64,000 bases of DNA, from assembly GCA_015680685.1 (NCBI GenBank), contig MNCI01004721.1, positions 244,593 to 308,592 on the forward strand, written 5' to 3'. The notes under the pieces are model-generated. The model saw only the letters and a list, made by a program, of their open reading frames with translations, ran no database searches and was not told the origin of the DNA. Numbering within the stretch: the first letter of the stretch is position 1; each line of letters begins with the position of its first letter. This document shows, in pieces, positions 11,474 to 23,436 of this stretch. Source of the stretch: Gnetum montanum. Its lineage: Eukaryota; Streptophyta; Gnetopsida; Gnetales; Gnetaceae. The position numbers were made by a program, and so were the translations under genes.

Positions 11474-12265
11474 TGATGAGTAGCGAGGTGTCCCTACGCT
11501 CAACCATATGAATACGAGCATCCACACACAATTCGGTCAAATTCCAATGACTAAGTGCTTATGCTCCTTTGTAGAAAAAGAATGGGTTGATCAACCGTTG
11601 TCTTCTCAATCTTACGTGTATGTCACGATTGTATGGTTAAGTAACTTGAGGCATATGATTTTTATACTTTTTATGTTTTTATGTCTTGTTGCTAATAAGG
11701 GGGGAGAAAGATGACTAAGTAACTAATTTAATTTGACTACTTATTAACTAGGCTCTAACTAATCCTAACACCAGTATCCGTTCTCACTTGTTGTACACAT
11801 CCTGAACCAGTGTAACACTACTGGGATTACCAAACGCTAATCGTTACCGGGTTACCAAGTGTTACACGCATGCTCGAAGTGATCGTACTGTGTGTGATTA
11901 CTTAGGAGAGTTGTAGGGTGAGAGAGAATCATTAATTAACTAAGGAAAGCATTAAGTAACAGTAATTAACATTAATTAATCTATTCTAAATGCTACAAGA
12001 TTTATCACAAAGTTCGTCTTTATTGTCGTACACAAGGTGTGCTCAAGTACATAATGCTCAAATAAAGATCCGTTCACTTTATGACTCCTACTACAGGCAT
12101 GAAAAAAGGGAGAAAAAGCAAGAGTTTGGGTAAGGGACTAAGACTAACTATGCAAACCAAGTGTGCCTACCTCTTATTTATAGGCAATGAGGCAGGCTAT
12201 GATATCGTGTATGTGACATCACATGGAAGGCCATGATATCATGGGTGCGATATCGCACCTCATCA
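11474..12265 (-). repeat. 3' LTR of second gypsy element (G3)
   Basis: This 792-bp LTR starts TGATGAGTAG and ends CCTCATCA on the plus strand. On the minus strand a TATAAATA box lies at 12175-12182, and upstream of it are several GATATC/GATATCA motifs. The adjoining internal bases form a purine-rich GTGGGAGCA on the minus strand, so this is the 3' LTR. It is closest to the truncated LTR that starts at 63438: both share the CTAAGTGCTTA / CTAAATGCCTA-type block and TACCAAACGCTAA. It is inserted into the copia integrase region. Confidence 0.82.
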
Positions 12266-14100
12266 TGCTCCCACGACTGAATGAAAACTCATCCTTGAGT
12301 TCCTTATAAAATATTAGGAAGGTATGGAATTATTGACTGAATGAGAACTAATAGCAATAGGGAATAACAAACTTAATGTGCCTGGTGAATGGATCGACAA
12401 ACATATTACAACATTGATGTTCATACCTTTTGTTGTGAACATTGTACATGGATGACATCTAAACCTTTACTTGATACCTTGAAGAGAAAGAGGAAGAAAA
12501 GAAAATGAGGTGTGTTGCTGCCAATACCGAGATTGCATCCTTCATTGTTTATTCATAGCCATGTGACCAGACTTGTTCCTGGCGTAAACGTTCCAGCTCC
12601 ATTCCATCCCGAGTGCTTCCTCCTATTCCAATCCATAGTTCATGTAATCGTCATCTGCACACACAACATAGTCATGAATGAGTAAAGATAAGTAAGCCAC
12701 ACTGCAATTGATACCTTGCCTCAATATAAAGTGCATTAGCTAGGTTATGGTTATGGAAAAAACTGGGTTAGAGGTTTATTACTGATAACTACCCAAGGTG
12801 TAGGGGTTAGGCAAGTAGTAGAATGGAAAAATTGAAAAATTTGTGCCAAGGCCCCCACAACTAAGAGCAAATCTTCGATAGGAATAAGATGGAAAAAATA
12901 ACAACAGCAACACCAATAAAGTGGATGTCAAAGATAGGGATGAAATGAGAAATGGTTGATTACAGATAATGTTTAAGGAAAAGAACTTAACAATTGCACC
13001 AAAAAGGAATGCCAGTGGGTCCTCCCTAAAGTAGGCTCATGCCCTTTATGCCCTATCAAACCCACAAACCAAAGAGTCCGTAGGCTCTAGGAATGTCATT
13101 TGGAAATAAGAGTTAAAAACTTACCCACAAGAGTTTACTAAGGAAAAACAATGCATTAACCAAGATATGAACTAATCATAAACTTGGCAATGAGGTGGAA
13201 AATGGAAAGAAAGATGAAGAGTAGAAATGGAATGGAATCCCAAGAGGAAAGTTGTGTAAAGTCCCTTGTGTATGTCATCATTAATGTGACTGAGTAGAAC
13301 CCATTTTAAATCTGGACTCAAACCAACCATACTTAGTGACCTCTCATCAATACACTTGGCCAATCCATCCTCTTGAAGCAACAAGAATGCCTCCACAAAG
13401 AGTCACCACCATCCCAAGGAGAGCGAGATGGAGAAGTAGGAAGCAAGAAAGGGCCTTAGTTAGAGGGAACCTTCAGGCATGGGTAACATGTTTTTCCAGT
13501 GCCATAACCAGTGCTTGTAGCCTATATTGCCTTATTATGTCTAAGGGGTGTGCTTGGAATTTTCACTTTTTTTTTTGTGTGAGAACCACACCATGCAAAG
13601 ACTTATTTTTATTCACTCAACTTCCTGATATTTGATCAATGGCAGAATGGTTGAAAACCCATCCAAGCACCCAAGAGAATGGCCAGCACAAATGCATTGA
13701 ATCCCCTTGAAGTCACACCATTTTCAGCCACTGAGTCCTTCCTTTAGTTTGAAAAATACCAAGCCACCAATTTATTAAGAAGTTAATTAGGAAAAAGGGA
13801 TTGTACAGTTCCAAGCCAAGGAAGACCATAGAGTTGAATGGATAAATGGACGACGTGGACTCATTGCCTATTTTATCAAAAGAACCATATCATAATATCA
13901 GCATCATAATTCAAAGGTAAAAACCAAACATTAGCAATCAACATTATTATGATACAATCAACCATCATGAGCACTTATTGTATGATGAATGAAAGTAAAT
14001 CAAACAAAGAAATAGTAAAAATATGAATGATGGTGTAAGACAAAAAAGAAGTAAAATTGAAAAATGTGTAAAAAAAAAAATACAAAAATGGCTAAGGGCC
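12266..14100 (-). other. G3 non-coding region between integrase and 3' LTR
   Basis: This region is about 1.8 kb. It contains the conserved post-integrase block (12990-13760) that is also seen at 6290-6430 and 39780-40700. It has no recognisable third ORF and no LTR-like internal promoter, unlike G1 and G2. I see no other gene here. Confidence 0.55.
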
Positions 14101-14108
14101 TAGAATGG

Positions 14109-15300
14109 TTAGCATAGGTGGCCATCTCCCCCACAATTGAGTTGGAAGGAGGAGATCCAAAATAGCAAGCAAGGTTGTCCACCAATAGAGGTAGTATGAG
14201 TATTGGCTAATCTAAGCTCATGGAAAGGTTTGTTTTGTTGGACGTTGACCAATAGTTTCTTATTCGGGCTCTCAAGTTTGTATATCATCATGGTCCTTGA
14301 AGGAAAAGTTGCATGAATGACATAAGGTCCTTTCCACAGTGTTTGAAATTTGGTACGTTGTGGCACATGTGTGGGATTCCAATAGAGAACCTTATCTCCC
14401 GGTTGATATTTAACTTTGCTAATTCTTAGGTCATGATGTTGTTTATTGAAGGCCTTGTGCAATTTGTTAGATGATAGAGTGGTCAATCGGTTCTCATCTA
14501 GCAGGTTAAGGATCATCAACTGTTGTTTTTGTACTAGATTAAGGTCAAGGTTGAGGTCACATGTCATGGATAGTGTACAAAGCTCAGTTTGAATGGGAAG
14601 CGTTGGTAATTTACCATACACTAACTCATAGGGAGAGTAGCCTATGGGGAGTTTCCATGTGGAGCAATATGCCCAAAGAGCATCGTTCAGTTTAGTGCTC
14701 CATTCTCACCTAAACTTGCTAATGGTTCTTGTCAATATCTTCGTAATCTCCTTGTTGGTGACTTTGGCTTGACCGTTCACTTGGGGGTGATATGGTGTAG
14801 TCAGTTTGTGCTCAACCCCCAAGCGTTGCATTAATTTTTAAAAAGTTGCACTTGTGAAGTGTGTACCATTGTCTAAAATAAGTGCACGAGGTACACCAAA
14901 GCTATTTACAATTTTTTGTTGAACAAATCATGTAGCTATAGATGATGTACAATCCTTAACAACAACTGCTTCTGCCCATTTTGTAAGGTAATCAACAGCA
15001 ACAATAATATAAGCTTTTCCATTGGACATTGGTGTAATCGACCCCATAAAATCAATTCCCCAAATGTCAAAGGGTTCTAAAGGTTAAATCCATTGTTGCG
15101 GATCCTCTATTCTAGCAGTCATCCCCCCATCACGTTGATAGTGCTCACAAGATTGGACGAAATGATGGACATCTTAGAACAATGTAGGCCAATAATACCC
15201 TACAAGCAAGATCTTAATGGTTGTTCGTCTCCCAACATAATGATCCCCACAAGGACCCTAATGAGTGTCTTGGAGAACTCATAGTTGATCTACATCAGGA
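14109..15300 (-). pseudogene. Gypsy (G3) integrase
   Basis: The minus-strand integrase core ends with a clear LGVEHKLTTPYHPQVNGQA block near 14765-14830, the region of the catalytic Glu in gypsy integrases. The C-terminal part (14109-14621) has DKVLYWNP and the GPY/F-type LWKGPYVIH motif. Scattered stops separate the pieces. Upstream, near 14880-15070, a KFGVPRALI-like stretch and a GIDFMG stretch are readable. It lies directly after RNase H, in the gypsy order reverse transcriptase, RNase H, integrase. Confidence 0.85.
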
Positions 15301-15399
15301 ACACACCATCGGACTAGGCCATTAGGACATACTTTGTAAAGTTTCCCATTGAATACTTGTCTCAATGAAGAAACTATTATTTCTTTTTAGTGTTAAACC

Positions 15400-17055
15400 C
15401 TTGTGGTGTTTGCTGTGTAAGGAGATAGGTGAGAATACTACTATACCAGTTTGTCTCTATGGTTAATTAATTATTCACTACACTTGCAAAGAGGATTTCA
15501 TCTGGGAAATAATCAAAAATTGGATACTTATCCTCTTTGTTGTCCCATCGCAACCAAAATAAATGATCACAACTACGTTCTTAGTGCCTTCTCGATCAAT
15601 CATTGTAAGATCGAACTCTTGTAAGATTACAAGCCATCATATGATATGAGGGCTTACCATTGGTTTATTCATTAGGAACCTTATTGCACTATGATCTGTG
15701 TATACAAATACCTTATAGCCTAAGACATAGTGCCTAAATTTTTCTAGTGCAAACACCATAGCCATTAATTCATTCTCTGTTGCAGTGTAGTTGAGTTGTG
15801 CACTAGCAATACTCCTACTTGCATAGTGGATGTAATAAGGATGTTTTTGGTCATCTAACTATGTAAGTACAGCTCCTAAAGCATAGTTGGATGCATTAGT
15901 CATTATGTGGAATGGTCTAAACTAGTCAAGAGCTTGTAGAATGGGTGTTTCTACGAGCTTCTGTTTTAAGGTTTGAAAAGCTAGTTTGCATTCCTTGGTC
16001 CATTTGAAAGGTATGTCCTTTTTCATTAGTTCAACCAATGGTTTTTTAACCTTAGAAAAGTTCTCAATAAAGCATCTGTAGTAGCCAGTGTGTCCAAGGA
16101 ATGACTGGATATCTTTTATAGTTTCTAGTTGATGAGTAATTCCTTGGATAACTTGGATCCTTTTAGGGTTTACATCTATCCCTGTTTGTGAGATATTATG
16201 CCCTAATACTACACCTTCTTAGACCATTAAATGGCTTTTCTGCCAGTTGAGCGTTAAATTGGTTTCTACACATCATTTTAATACTTGCTCTAACCGGTCC
16301 AAGTCTTGATCAAAGTTTGCTTCATAGGTGGAGAAGTTGTCCATGAAGACCTCCACACTGTTTCCTATCTATTGTTGGAATATGCTTAGAACTAATTGTT
16401 GAAATATTGCAGGGGCATTGCACAAGCCAAATGACATTTTTTTGTATGCAAATGTTTCCCAAGGACTGGTAAATGTAGTCTTGGCTTGGTCTTCTAGGGC
16501 TATTTGTATTTGGTTTTACCCATTGTACCCATCCAGAAAACTATAGTAGTGATGCCCTGTGATGGTGTCTAAGACTTTGTCAACGAATGGAAATAGAAAG
16601 TGGTTCTTAAATGTTGCCATGTTTAGTAGCCTCAAATCTATGCACACCCTCCATGTGCCTCCCTTTTTGGGCACTATAACTAAGGGGCTAACCTATTCAC
16701 TATCAGCAATGGAGTAGATGAACCCAGCTTTTAGAAGCTGTTCAATTTCTTTCTTAACTACTTGCTTTAGCTTTGGATTCAATCGCCTCTGTGGTTGTCT
16801 TCAAGGCTTCATGGAGGGGTCGATGTAAATTCTATGTTAGCATATCCTAGGATCTATTCCAGTTAATTCAAGATATGACCAAGCGAAGGCTTTCAACCAT
16901 TTATTTATCACCTTCAGTAGTCTTTCTTTTTGTTGAGGAGCAAGCTTCACATTAATAAGTACCAATTTTCCATTTTTAAGAAACGTGTATTCCATATCGA
17001 TGGGCAATGGTTTTAGCTCAAGGGGCTCTTTCTTAAACTTATCAGGGATTTCCAT
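15400..17055 (-). pseudogene. Gypsy (G3) reverse transcriptase and RNase H
   Basis: The minus-strand translation has the gypsy reverse transcriptase signature. An N-terminal stretch at 16837-17055 is followed by FLDGYNG, PFGLCNAPA-like SFGLCNAP, and the active-site box VFMDNFSTY near 16327-16353. Gypsy enzymes normally have DD there; here the second Asp codon (16336-16338) reads Asn. Downstream are FLGHTGYYR and KCAFQTLK-like segments typical of the connection to RNase H. In-frame stops are frequent. The element belongs to the Athila/Tat-like gypsy branch by general character and primer type, which is inference. Confidence 0.85.
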
Positions 17056-17275
17056 CTTCTCCCAGTTGATATTTTCAAGGTCAAGACTTGGAAGTTGGTG
17101 ATGGACTTACTCTAATGTGTCTATGGTATCGATGTAAGCACAAGTCAAACCCTCAGTTGGTTCCATGCATATAGTTGAACTGCTCTCTTGATTAGCTATT
17201 AGCCACTGGATGCCTTCTTATCTTGTGGCAACTACATACAAACATCTTTGTATATTAGTCACTTGTGCACACTAG

Positions 17276-17951
17276 TTGCATGTAAGTAATGTTAAATGTT
17301 CTACAAACCATGACTTCTGCATGCAATTACATCATGTGTCATTGTATGCGATGCATGGAACTTTCTTTTTCTTGATCTTTCCAAATGTATTTTCCTTTGA
17401 TATTTTCAGGGAAAGATCACAAATTCCTAGGCACACATCAATTATGCTTAGCCATGCTCTTCCCATTATGATTGGGAAGTCCCTCTTACCATTGTTCACC
17501 TGAATCACTAGAAAGTCAACTAGATATGAAGACCCACAAACAGTGGTGACAATGTCCTCCACTAGTTCCAATGGGACAATGATGGACTAGTTGGCCAACT
17601 TTAAATGAATGTTACTCTTTTTTAAGAGAGGCAGGTTCTAGGCCTTGTACATTTCTTGAGAAATCAAGTTGACACCAGAACCTGAATCCAAAAGAGCTTT
17701 GCATGGCTCATTTCCAGCGATTTGTAGATATATTAGAGGACTCCTAGGATTAGAGAATTTCCTAGGAAGATGACCAGTTTTATCCAATTGATGATGGCAT
17801 GAGTTAACATGACCATATTCATTGAGTGCAGCTTTTGGGTTGAAGGGAGCTCCGAAGCTTCAAGTGATAGTAAGGTGGTTGAAGAATTAGCCGCTTGTGG
17901 TTGCAAGGGCTTAGTTGGATTGTTGGTTCTAAAGAAAGGTTTTTTCTTCAT
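17276..17951 (-). pseudogene. Gypsy (G3) aspartic protease
   Basis: The retropepsin active site LLDSGSGVNLISQEMY is intact, with DSG at 17680-17688 on the minus strand. Downstream, 17332-17571 carries the VEDIVTTVCGSSYLVDFLV segment and the PIIMGRAWL flap-region motif, as in gag-pol proteases of plant gypsy elements. Stops break the frame between the two parts. It is preceded by gag and followed by reverse transcriptase. Confidence 0.85.
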
Positions 17952-18032
17952 GTAGTTGTCAGAACCAATAGTAGGTTTAGGGTTAATAGCCCTTGTGGCA
18001 TTATGTTTCTACAGTTGGGTAGGGATTTCACC

Positions 18033-19331
18033 TTACATAGCTGGAGCAGGTGGTAACGAAGTTAAGGGTGGAAGAGGTGCAACCAGATGAGAAGGATGGT
18101 ATGTTTGTGGAACATCACCCCTAGGAGAAGGAGTCCTATAGTACTCATAAGCTTGGTAGTGAGGTTGAGGAGTGACGTGACCAATAGAGTCACGTGGAGA
18201 GACTAGATGCTGCACATAATATCCATATGGGTCAAGTTGCTGGTAAGGATACTATTGTCGTGGTTGCGGCATTCCCCATGATTGTGGGTATTGCCACTAT
18301 TGATACTGCTCTATTGGTTGTGATGGATTTCCACTTGGATAATATGTTAAGGGTTGGTGGAACTACCTTGGGTTACCTTGAGGATAAGGTAACCTTCGAG
18401 GTGTTTGCCTTTTGTTTAATCATGGGTTGAGTGCATACACCCCAAACTCCTACAAATGTGAGATTATAGGGAAACATCCCTTAGGATGGTCATATTGACA
18501 TATCTCGCATCCACTATCATTGTCTATATTCGAATCCACAACCTATTTGATGATGGAAACTTTGCCCTTACCCCTGTTACGTGCATGTTTAGTTTCTCTC
18601 TTTTTTCTTTTTTCACAATCACTACCTAGCTCTCTAAACTCCTCTACTATTTTAAGAATAGTTTGAAATCTATCATCTAGGGAACCCTACATTTGGTCTA
18701 CCTTTGCTAATACTTTCGATGTTAATTTTTGGATAGGCAAGGTTTTCCTGTTCACCATCTCTTTGAGTGATGACTCTTCTTCATCCTCATAGAATCTTAC
18801 TCCCCTCTTTCGGAGGGAAGGATCTCTATTATATTCCTCCGCACTCTCTCTTTTCCTTAGCTTACCTTCTTCTTTAGCAACTTGCTCCAATAATCTTTGA
18901 ATTTGATGGGTCCTAAGCTTAGAGAGCCTCCCTTGGGCATACGTCCCAAGGGTTCTTCGCATTTCATGCCTAAGCCCATCTATGAGATGGCGTAGTTGAT
19001 CCCTCTGCAAATAACCATGGCTAGGACAATGATGTAACAGTGCATAATATCGGCCCATGGTAGCATCCAAGGGTTCATCTCCTCCTTGTTTCCAGCCTTG
19101 GATTTGCTTTTGTGGGTTGGACACTCAGGAGTATGTTTGGTACTTATTGTTGAACAATTCTAACATGGTGCCCCACCTATGAATGGATTCCAATTCTAAC
19201 AACTGGTACCAACTCTCCACTTCTTTGACTAGTAAAGATTTGAATTCATATTCTAGAGTTACCAGTAAAGATTTGAATTCATGGGATTCTTGTTTGGAAT
19301 TATAAGAAATTTTTAGCTCTTCCCAATCCAT
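18033..19331 (-). pseudogene. Gypsy (G3) gag, 5' truncated
   Basis: The capsid-like region at 18687-19331 has RWGTMLELFNNKYQTYS, KQIQGWKQGGDEPLD, MGRYYALLHHCP and LRHLIDGLR. A zinc-knuckle-like CEICQYDHPKGCFP lies near 18460-18520, and a proline- and tyrosine-rich tail follows (18033-18430). A 19-bp stretch is duplicated at 19231-19249 and 19262-19280, and so repeats EFKSLLV in the protein. The N-terminus of gag and its 5' LTR are missing: beyond 19331 the sequence changes to unrelated bases and then to the protease region of G1. Confidence 0.82.
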
Positions 19332-19400
19332 TTTTGATTTTATGTGGAAAAGTTGGTTTTGATTTTGCTTTATTTCATCTATCTTATTAATATAAGTCCT
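19332..19400. other. Deletion junction between G3 and G1
   Basis: On the left is G3 gag, without its 5' end. On the right (from about 19400) is the protease/spacer region of G1, without its reverse transcriptase. The bases between are AT-rich and match neither. I infer that one deletion removed the 5' end of G3, the 5' half of the copia element and the pol core of G1. Confidence 0.5.
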
Positions 19401-20280
19401 TGTGAGGAGTTCTATTGGTACTATGCAAATTTTTGAACTGGACCTAATATCTATTGTCAGTCACTGGGTACCCTCTTGTTTTGTTGCTACTGTGTAGAGG
19501 AATTTTTTGATATCAACGTCTTGACATACTTCTTATATGATTTGATATATGTGTTCTTTACAACCCCTAATTTTTGCATGCAATGGCACCCTGTTTTGCA
19601 TTACATGATGCATGGAACCCTCCTCTTTTCAACTTTTCCAAAGTCATTTTCCTTGAAGATTTCCAAGGCTAGGTCTCTAATCCATAGCTTGACATCAATT
19701 GTGCTTAGCCAAGCTCTTCTCATGATAATTCAAAAGTTCCCCTTATAACTATCCACATGGATTACTAGGAAATTCATTGAATAGGACCATCCACAAATGG
19801 TGGTCACAATATCCTCCACTAGTCCCAAGGAAATGGTGATGGATTGATCAACAAACTATAATAGGATATTATGTTTCTTTAGGGAAGGCAAGTTTCAAGT
19901 TTTATACATTTCTTGAGAGATTAAGTTCATCCCAAAACCTAAGCCTAGAAAAACTTTGTACAAATCATTTTTTGTAATTTGTAGATAAATTAGAGGAATT
20001 TCAAGGTTGAATCTTTTCCTAGGAATGTGTCTTGCCTTAATTTAGTTTGTAACTACATGATTTAACATGACAATATATACATTTTAGGACCTTTGGTTTA
20101 AAGGCAACTTGTTAGTGATTTCTGAAGCAACTTGTAAAGGATTAGCAAGCATAAATGCTTGAAAGGATTTAGGTGGACTTTTGAATCTAAAAAAAAACCC
20201 TTTTTAAAGGCTAATGGTTAGAACCATTTGAATTGTAATTTAACCATAGGTTCATGGTCCATGTGCCATTATGTTGTTGT
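19400..20280 (-). pseudogene. G1 aspartic protease remnant
   Basis: This is homologous to 17170-18000 in G3, with the same order of motifs. The active-site stretch near 19900-19960 reads LGLGFGMNLISQEM where G3 has LDSGSGVNLISQEM, so the catalytic DSG is destroyed. Many stops show that this copy is older than G3. Confidence 0.7.
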
Positions 20281-20299
20281 CACTATGGTGGTATGTCAT

Positions 20300-22650
20300 C
20301 TTGAATTAGTGGTGCATGTGACAAAGGACTAGAATTGTGAAGTGCAAAGTATTATGGTGAATAGTAAGAAGGATAAGTGAAAGAAGATTTGGCTCATGAA
20401 GTGATTGCTTTGTGATATTCATGTGGGTAATAGAGATGAGAAAAAGAAGCATGGCTTGTAGAGAAACTTCATGACACAAGTTGTTTGATATAATATCCAT
20501 ATGGGTTTGGTGAATGATAAGGATACTATTGCCTTGGCAGTCGCATCCCCTACGACTATGGATTTTTCCATTGATGATAATGATCTTGAAATTGAGGTGG
20601 TACTCCACTAGGATAATATTATTATTGGTGGAATTAGTGCCAGTTATTACCTTGTGGATAAGACAATCTCCTAGGTGGTTACCTTTTGTAAATTTTGGAT
20701 TCAAGGCATAGATTCTAGATTCTTGTAGGATGTGATAGTATAGGGCAATATCTCTTGGAATGTTCATATTAGAGAATGTCACATCCTTCTTCTTTTATTT
20801 TAGAATCTGCAACATCATCTATCTCTACAGCCTTACCTTTCTACTAATAATAGTCCTTTCCTATATCCTTTCTTCTCCTTTTGTCCTTATTTTGGTTCCC
20901 TTGCTTTGTTTTCTCCTCCACAATATTTAGAGTAGTTTGGAGCTTTTCATCCAAGTAGTTCCATATTTTTTCCACCTTATTCAGTATTTCTATGAAAATT
21001 TTTTGGATTGGCAAGGTTTTCCTTTGTCCCACTTCTTCTAGTGATGCTTTCCCCTCTGGATTGCAAAGATGTACCTTTCTTTTACAAATGGAGCAGTCTT
21101 TGTTGTACTCTTCTATATTTTCTCACTTTTTAAGTTCTTCTTTTGTGGCCACTTTATCAATAAGCCTTTGAATCTAATGGGCCTACATGCCTAACAATCT
21201 CACTTAGGCATAAGCCCAAATAGTCTCTTTCGTTTTGTTTTTGAGTCCATTTATCATGTGGTGAATTTGTTTCATGTGAAAGAAACCATGGCTTGGACGT
21301 TAATGCAAAAGAGAGTAATAGCTACCAAAGCTACATTAAGGGATTCATGATTTCCTTGTTTCCATCCTTGGATTTATTTTCTCAAATTAGACATCTTAGA
21401 GTACGTTTGATATTTATTTTTGAAAAGCTCTAATATTGTACTCCATCTACAGCTATATTCTAACTTCAAAGATGTGTACCAACTTTTAGCTTATTTGATA
21501 AGTATCCTAGGGAATAATTTTAGTTTCTATGACTCATCTTCAATGTTCTACAAGACACATGCATCATGGAAGGCTTGTAAATGATATTGTAGATCATCAT
21601 TATACCCTCCCTCAAATGTACCGATGTTGTTCATATTAAGCTGTTTGATTTGGCTATTCATTTGATGCCTAGTGGGAATATCAACTATATTTGAAATGTT
21701 TATCATGCTTCTCCTAGCAAGTAGTAACTCATAATAGTCATTAAATTAATGGTGGCACTTATCATGGCCACGTCTCCTATGATGTGGCCTACTATGCCTT
21801 CTTTCCCAATGACTTTCTTCCTCTTCTTACTATTGTCTATGCTCTCTTCTTCCATCTCTACGATAGGATCTTCGGTCATCTTCATCTTGGCCTTGATCAT
21901 CTCTCCTTTAGTCTTGATCATATTTTTCCTTGCTAGAGTTTGATGATGAGGATGGAGGACTAGGAGAGTGGTGTTAGCTTAACCTTCTTCTTTGATCCCT
22001 TATTAATCTTTTGATGAATGATTAGAAGACCTTGGCATTGAGGTTACCATAGTTCTGAAACTAGTATTATCTTAGTTACTTGGCAAGGTTGAATGTAATT
22101 ATTGATGAATTGTTATATCCTCACCAAAGGTAGAAGGACCTTGGTGCTAAGATTATTGTGTTGGAAATTTTGGATCCTCCTTCTCTAATTATGAAATTAG
22201 TGAAATTAGGACCTTTTTCCCCTTGGAGGCTTCATGGTATACCTCCTTGCATTTATCTTTTCTAAGTTAGACCTCTATTGATTTATAGTATTTAGAGAGG
22301 TGTTCCTTCATTTAGTAATCTAGGGCTACTAGCTCAAGTCCTAGTTTCATTAGAGCTACCATGAATATTAAAGGGATAGAATGATCTGTAGACAACAAAA
22401 CATTATCTTCTAGATCTCTCCAATGTAGTTGTTCATCTTGATGAAGAATAAAATTAAAGTCTAGATAAGAGGGATCCAAATTTGCATAGACAACCTTTAG
22501 TTGTTGAGGTATCTCATCAACTTTCCTTTTAGGTTTATCACGTTTCTAGTTAGAGTCATCAACATGTGATGAATCTATCCTGTGAGAAGAAGACATCTTA
22601 ATTTACTTCTTTATGTAGTGTGCCTTAATAAAATACCATTATTATTTTTC
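20300..22650 (-). pseudogene. G1 gag remnant
   Basis: This is the decayed minus-strand counterpart of the G3 gag. The piece at 20844-21032 (RKTLPIQKI, then a helical Lys/Glu-rich tail) matches RKTLPIQKL in G3. Capsid-like sequences lie near 21050-21550, and a basic, Ile/Met-rich stretch at 21703-21921 follows the start region. Frame is lost in many places. Its start lies just inside the primer site at 22729-22747. Confidence 0.65.
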
Positions 22651-22728
22651 TTAAAGATGTGTGATATTTCTACAACGACCTTGTATGATTTCATTATCTA
22701 AAAATACTTAGCACATAGCTAAAATGAA

Positions 22729-22747
22729 GTCCCTGACAATAGCACCA
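22729..22747 (-). promoter_or_regulatory. Primer-binding site of G1 (tRNA-Asp type, degenerate)
   Basis: On the minus strand this reads TGGTGCTATTGTCAGGG, one base away from the LTR end. It matches the tRNA-Asp-type site TGGCGCCGTTGCCGGGG with several changes. The better-kept site of G2 is at 42131-42150. Confidence 0.65.
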
Positions 22748-22748
22748 A

Positions 22749-23436
22749 TGATGAGCAACGAGTATTTCTTATGCTCAATCATATAAATCACTAGAGTATA
22801 CACATGATTTGGTTGAATTTTGTGGACTTCTTATACCCAAGCGGCCTATATCCTTAGATAGTAAAATGTGTGATTACTATCATTGTTTTCCCAATCAATA
22901 CTTCTGTTAATCTATTCATATGATTAAGTGTGATTGAAGTGTAAATATTTATTTTTATAATTTTTGTCATTTTCTTTATCTATAGAATGGTTAAATAAAG
23001 GAAGGATTAAATATTTAGCTTTACTAATTAATTAACTAAATTATCCTAAATGTGGAGCATCTATTTCCACTTTCTATACATAACCTAAACATATACTAAC
23101 ATTGCTAGGTTACCAAGTGTCTACTATTGGACATACCAAATATTCTCTTTTAAGATTACCAAGTATTAGTATACTATGCTTGAACTAGTCGTACTCATGT
23201 TACTTATAAATTAAAATATTAAATGCATAAGAAAAAGAAAATAAAGTGCATTCAAAGTAAAATACTAGAAAATAAAATTAAACTAATCCAAGTGCCATAC
23301 TTGATAGAAGAAATCTCAATTTTATTGTCGTTCATGCAACTATGTCCAAGTACATATTGCCCTCAAATAAAATTCCAAACAATCAATTCAATCCATGCTG
23401 TGGGCACTTAGAGGAAAACTTTTACTAAGTTCTATA
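22749..23436 (-). repeat. 5' LTR of G1, first part (split by copia insertion)
   Basis: It starts TGATGAGCAACG on the plus strand next to the primer site, so it is the 5' LTR of a minus-strand element. The sequence is continuous with 29787-29962 once the 6.35-kb insertion is removed: the sister LTR at 881-1813 reads straight through TTCTATAGAAAG at this point. The U3 half with the TATATAAG box is in the distal part. Confidence 0.8.

Noticed and set aside
19332-22748. Tandem duplication of gag-protease within one gypsy element
   Set aside because: The two gag-protease blocks are strongly diverged and their LTR types differ, so two elements joined by a deletion fit better.
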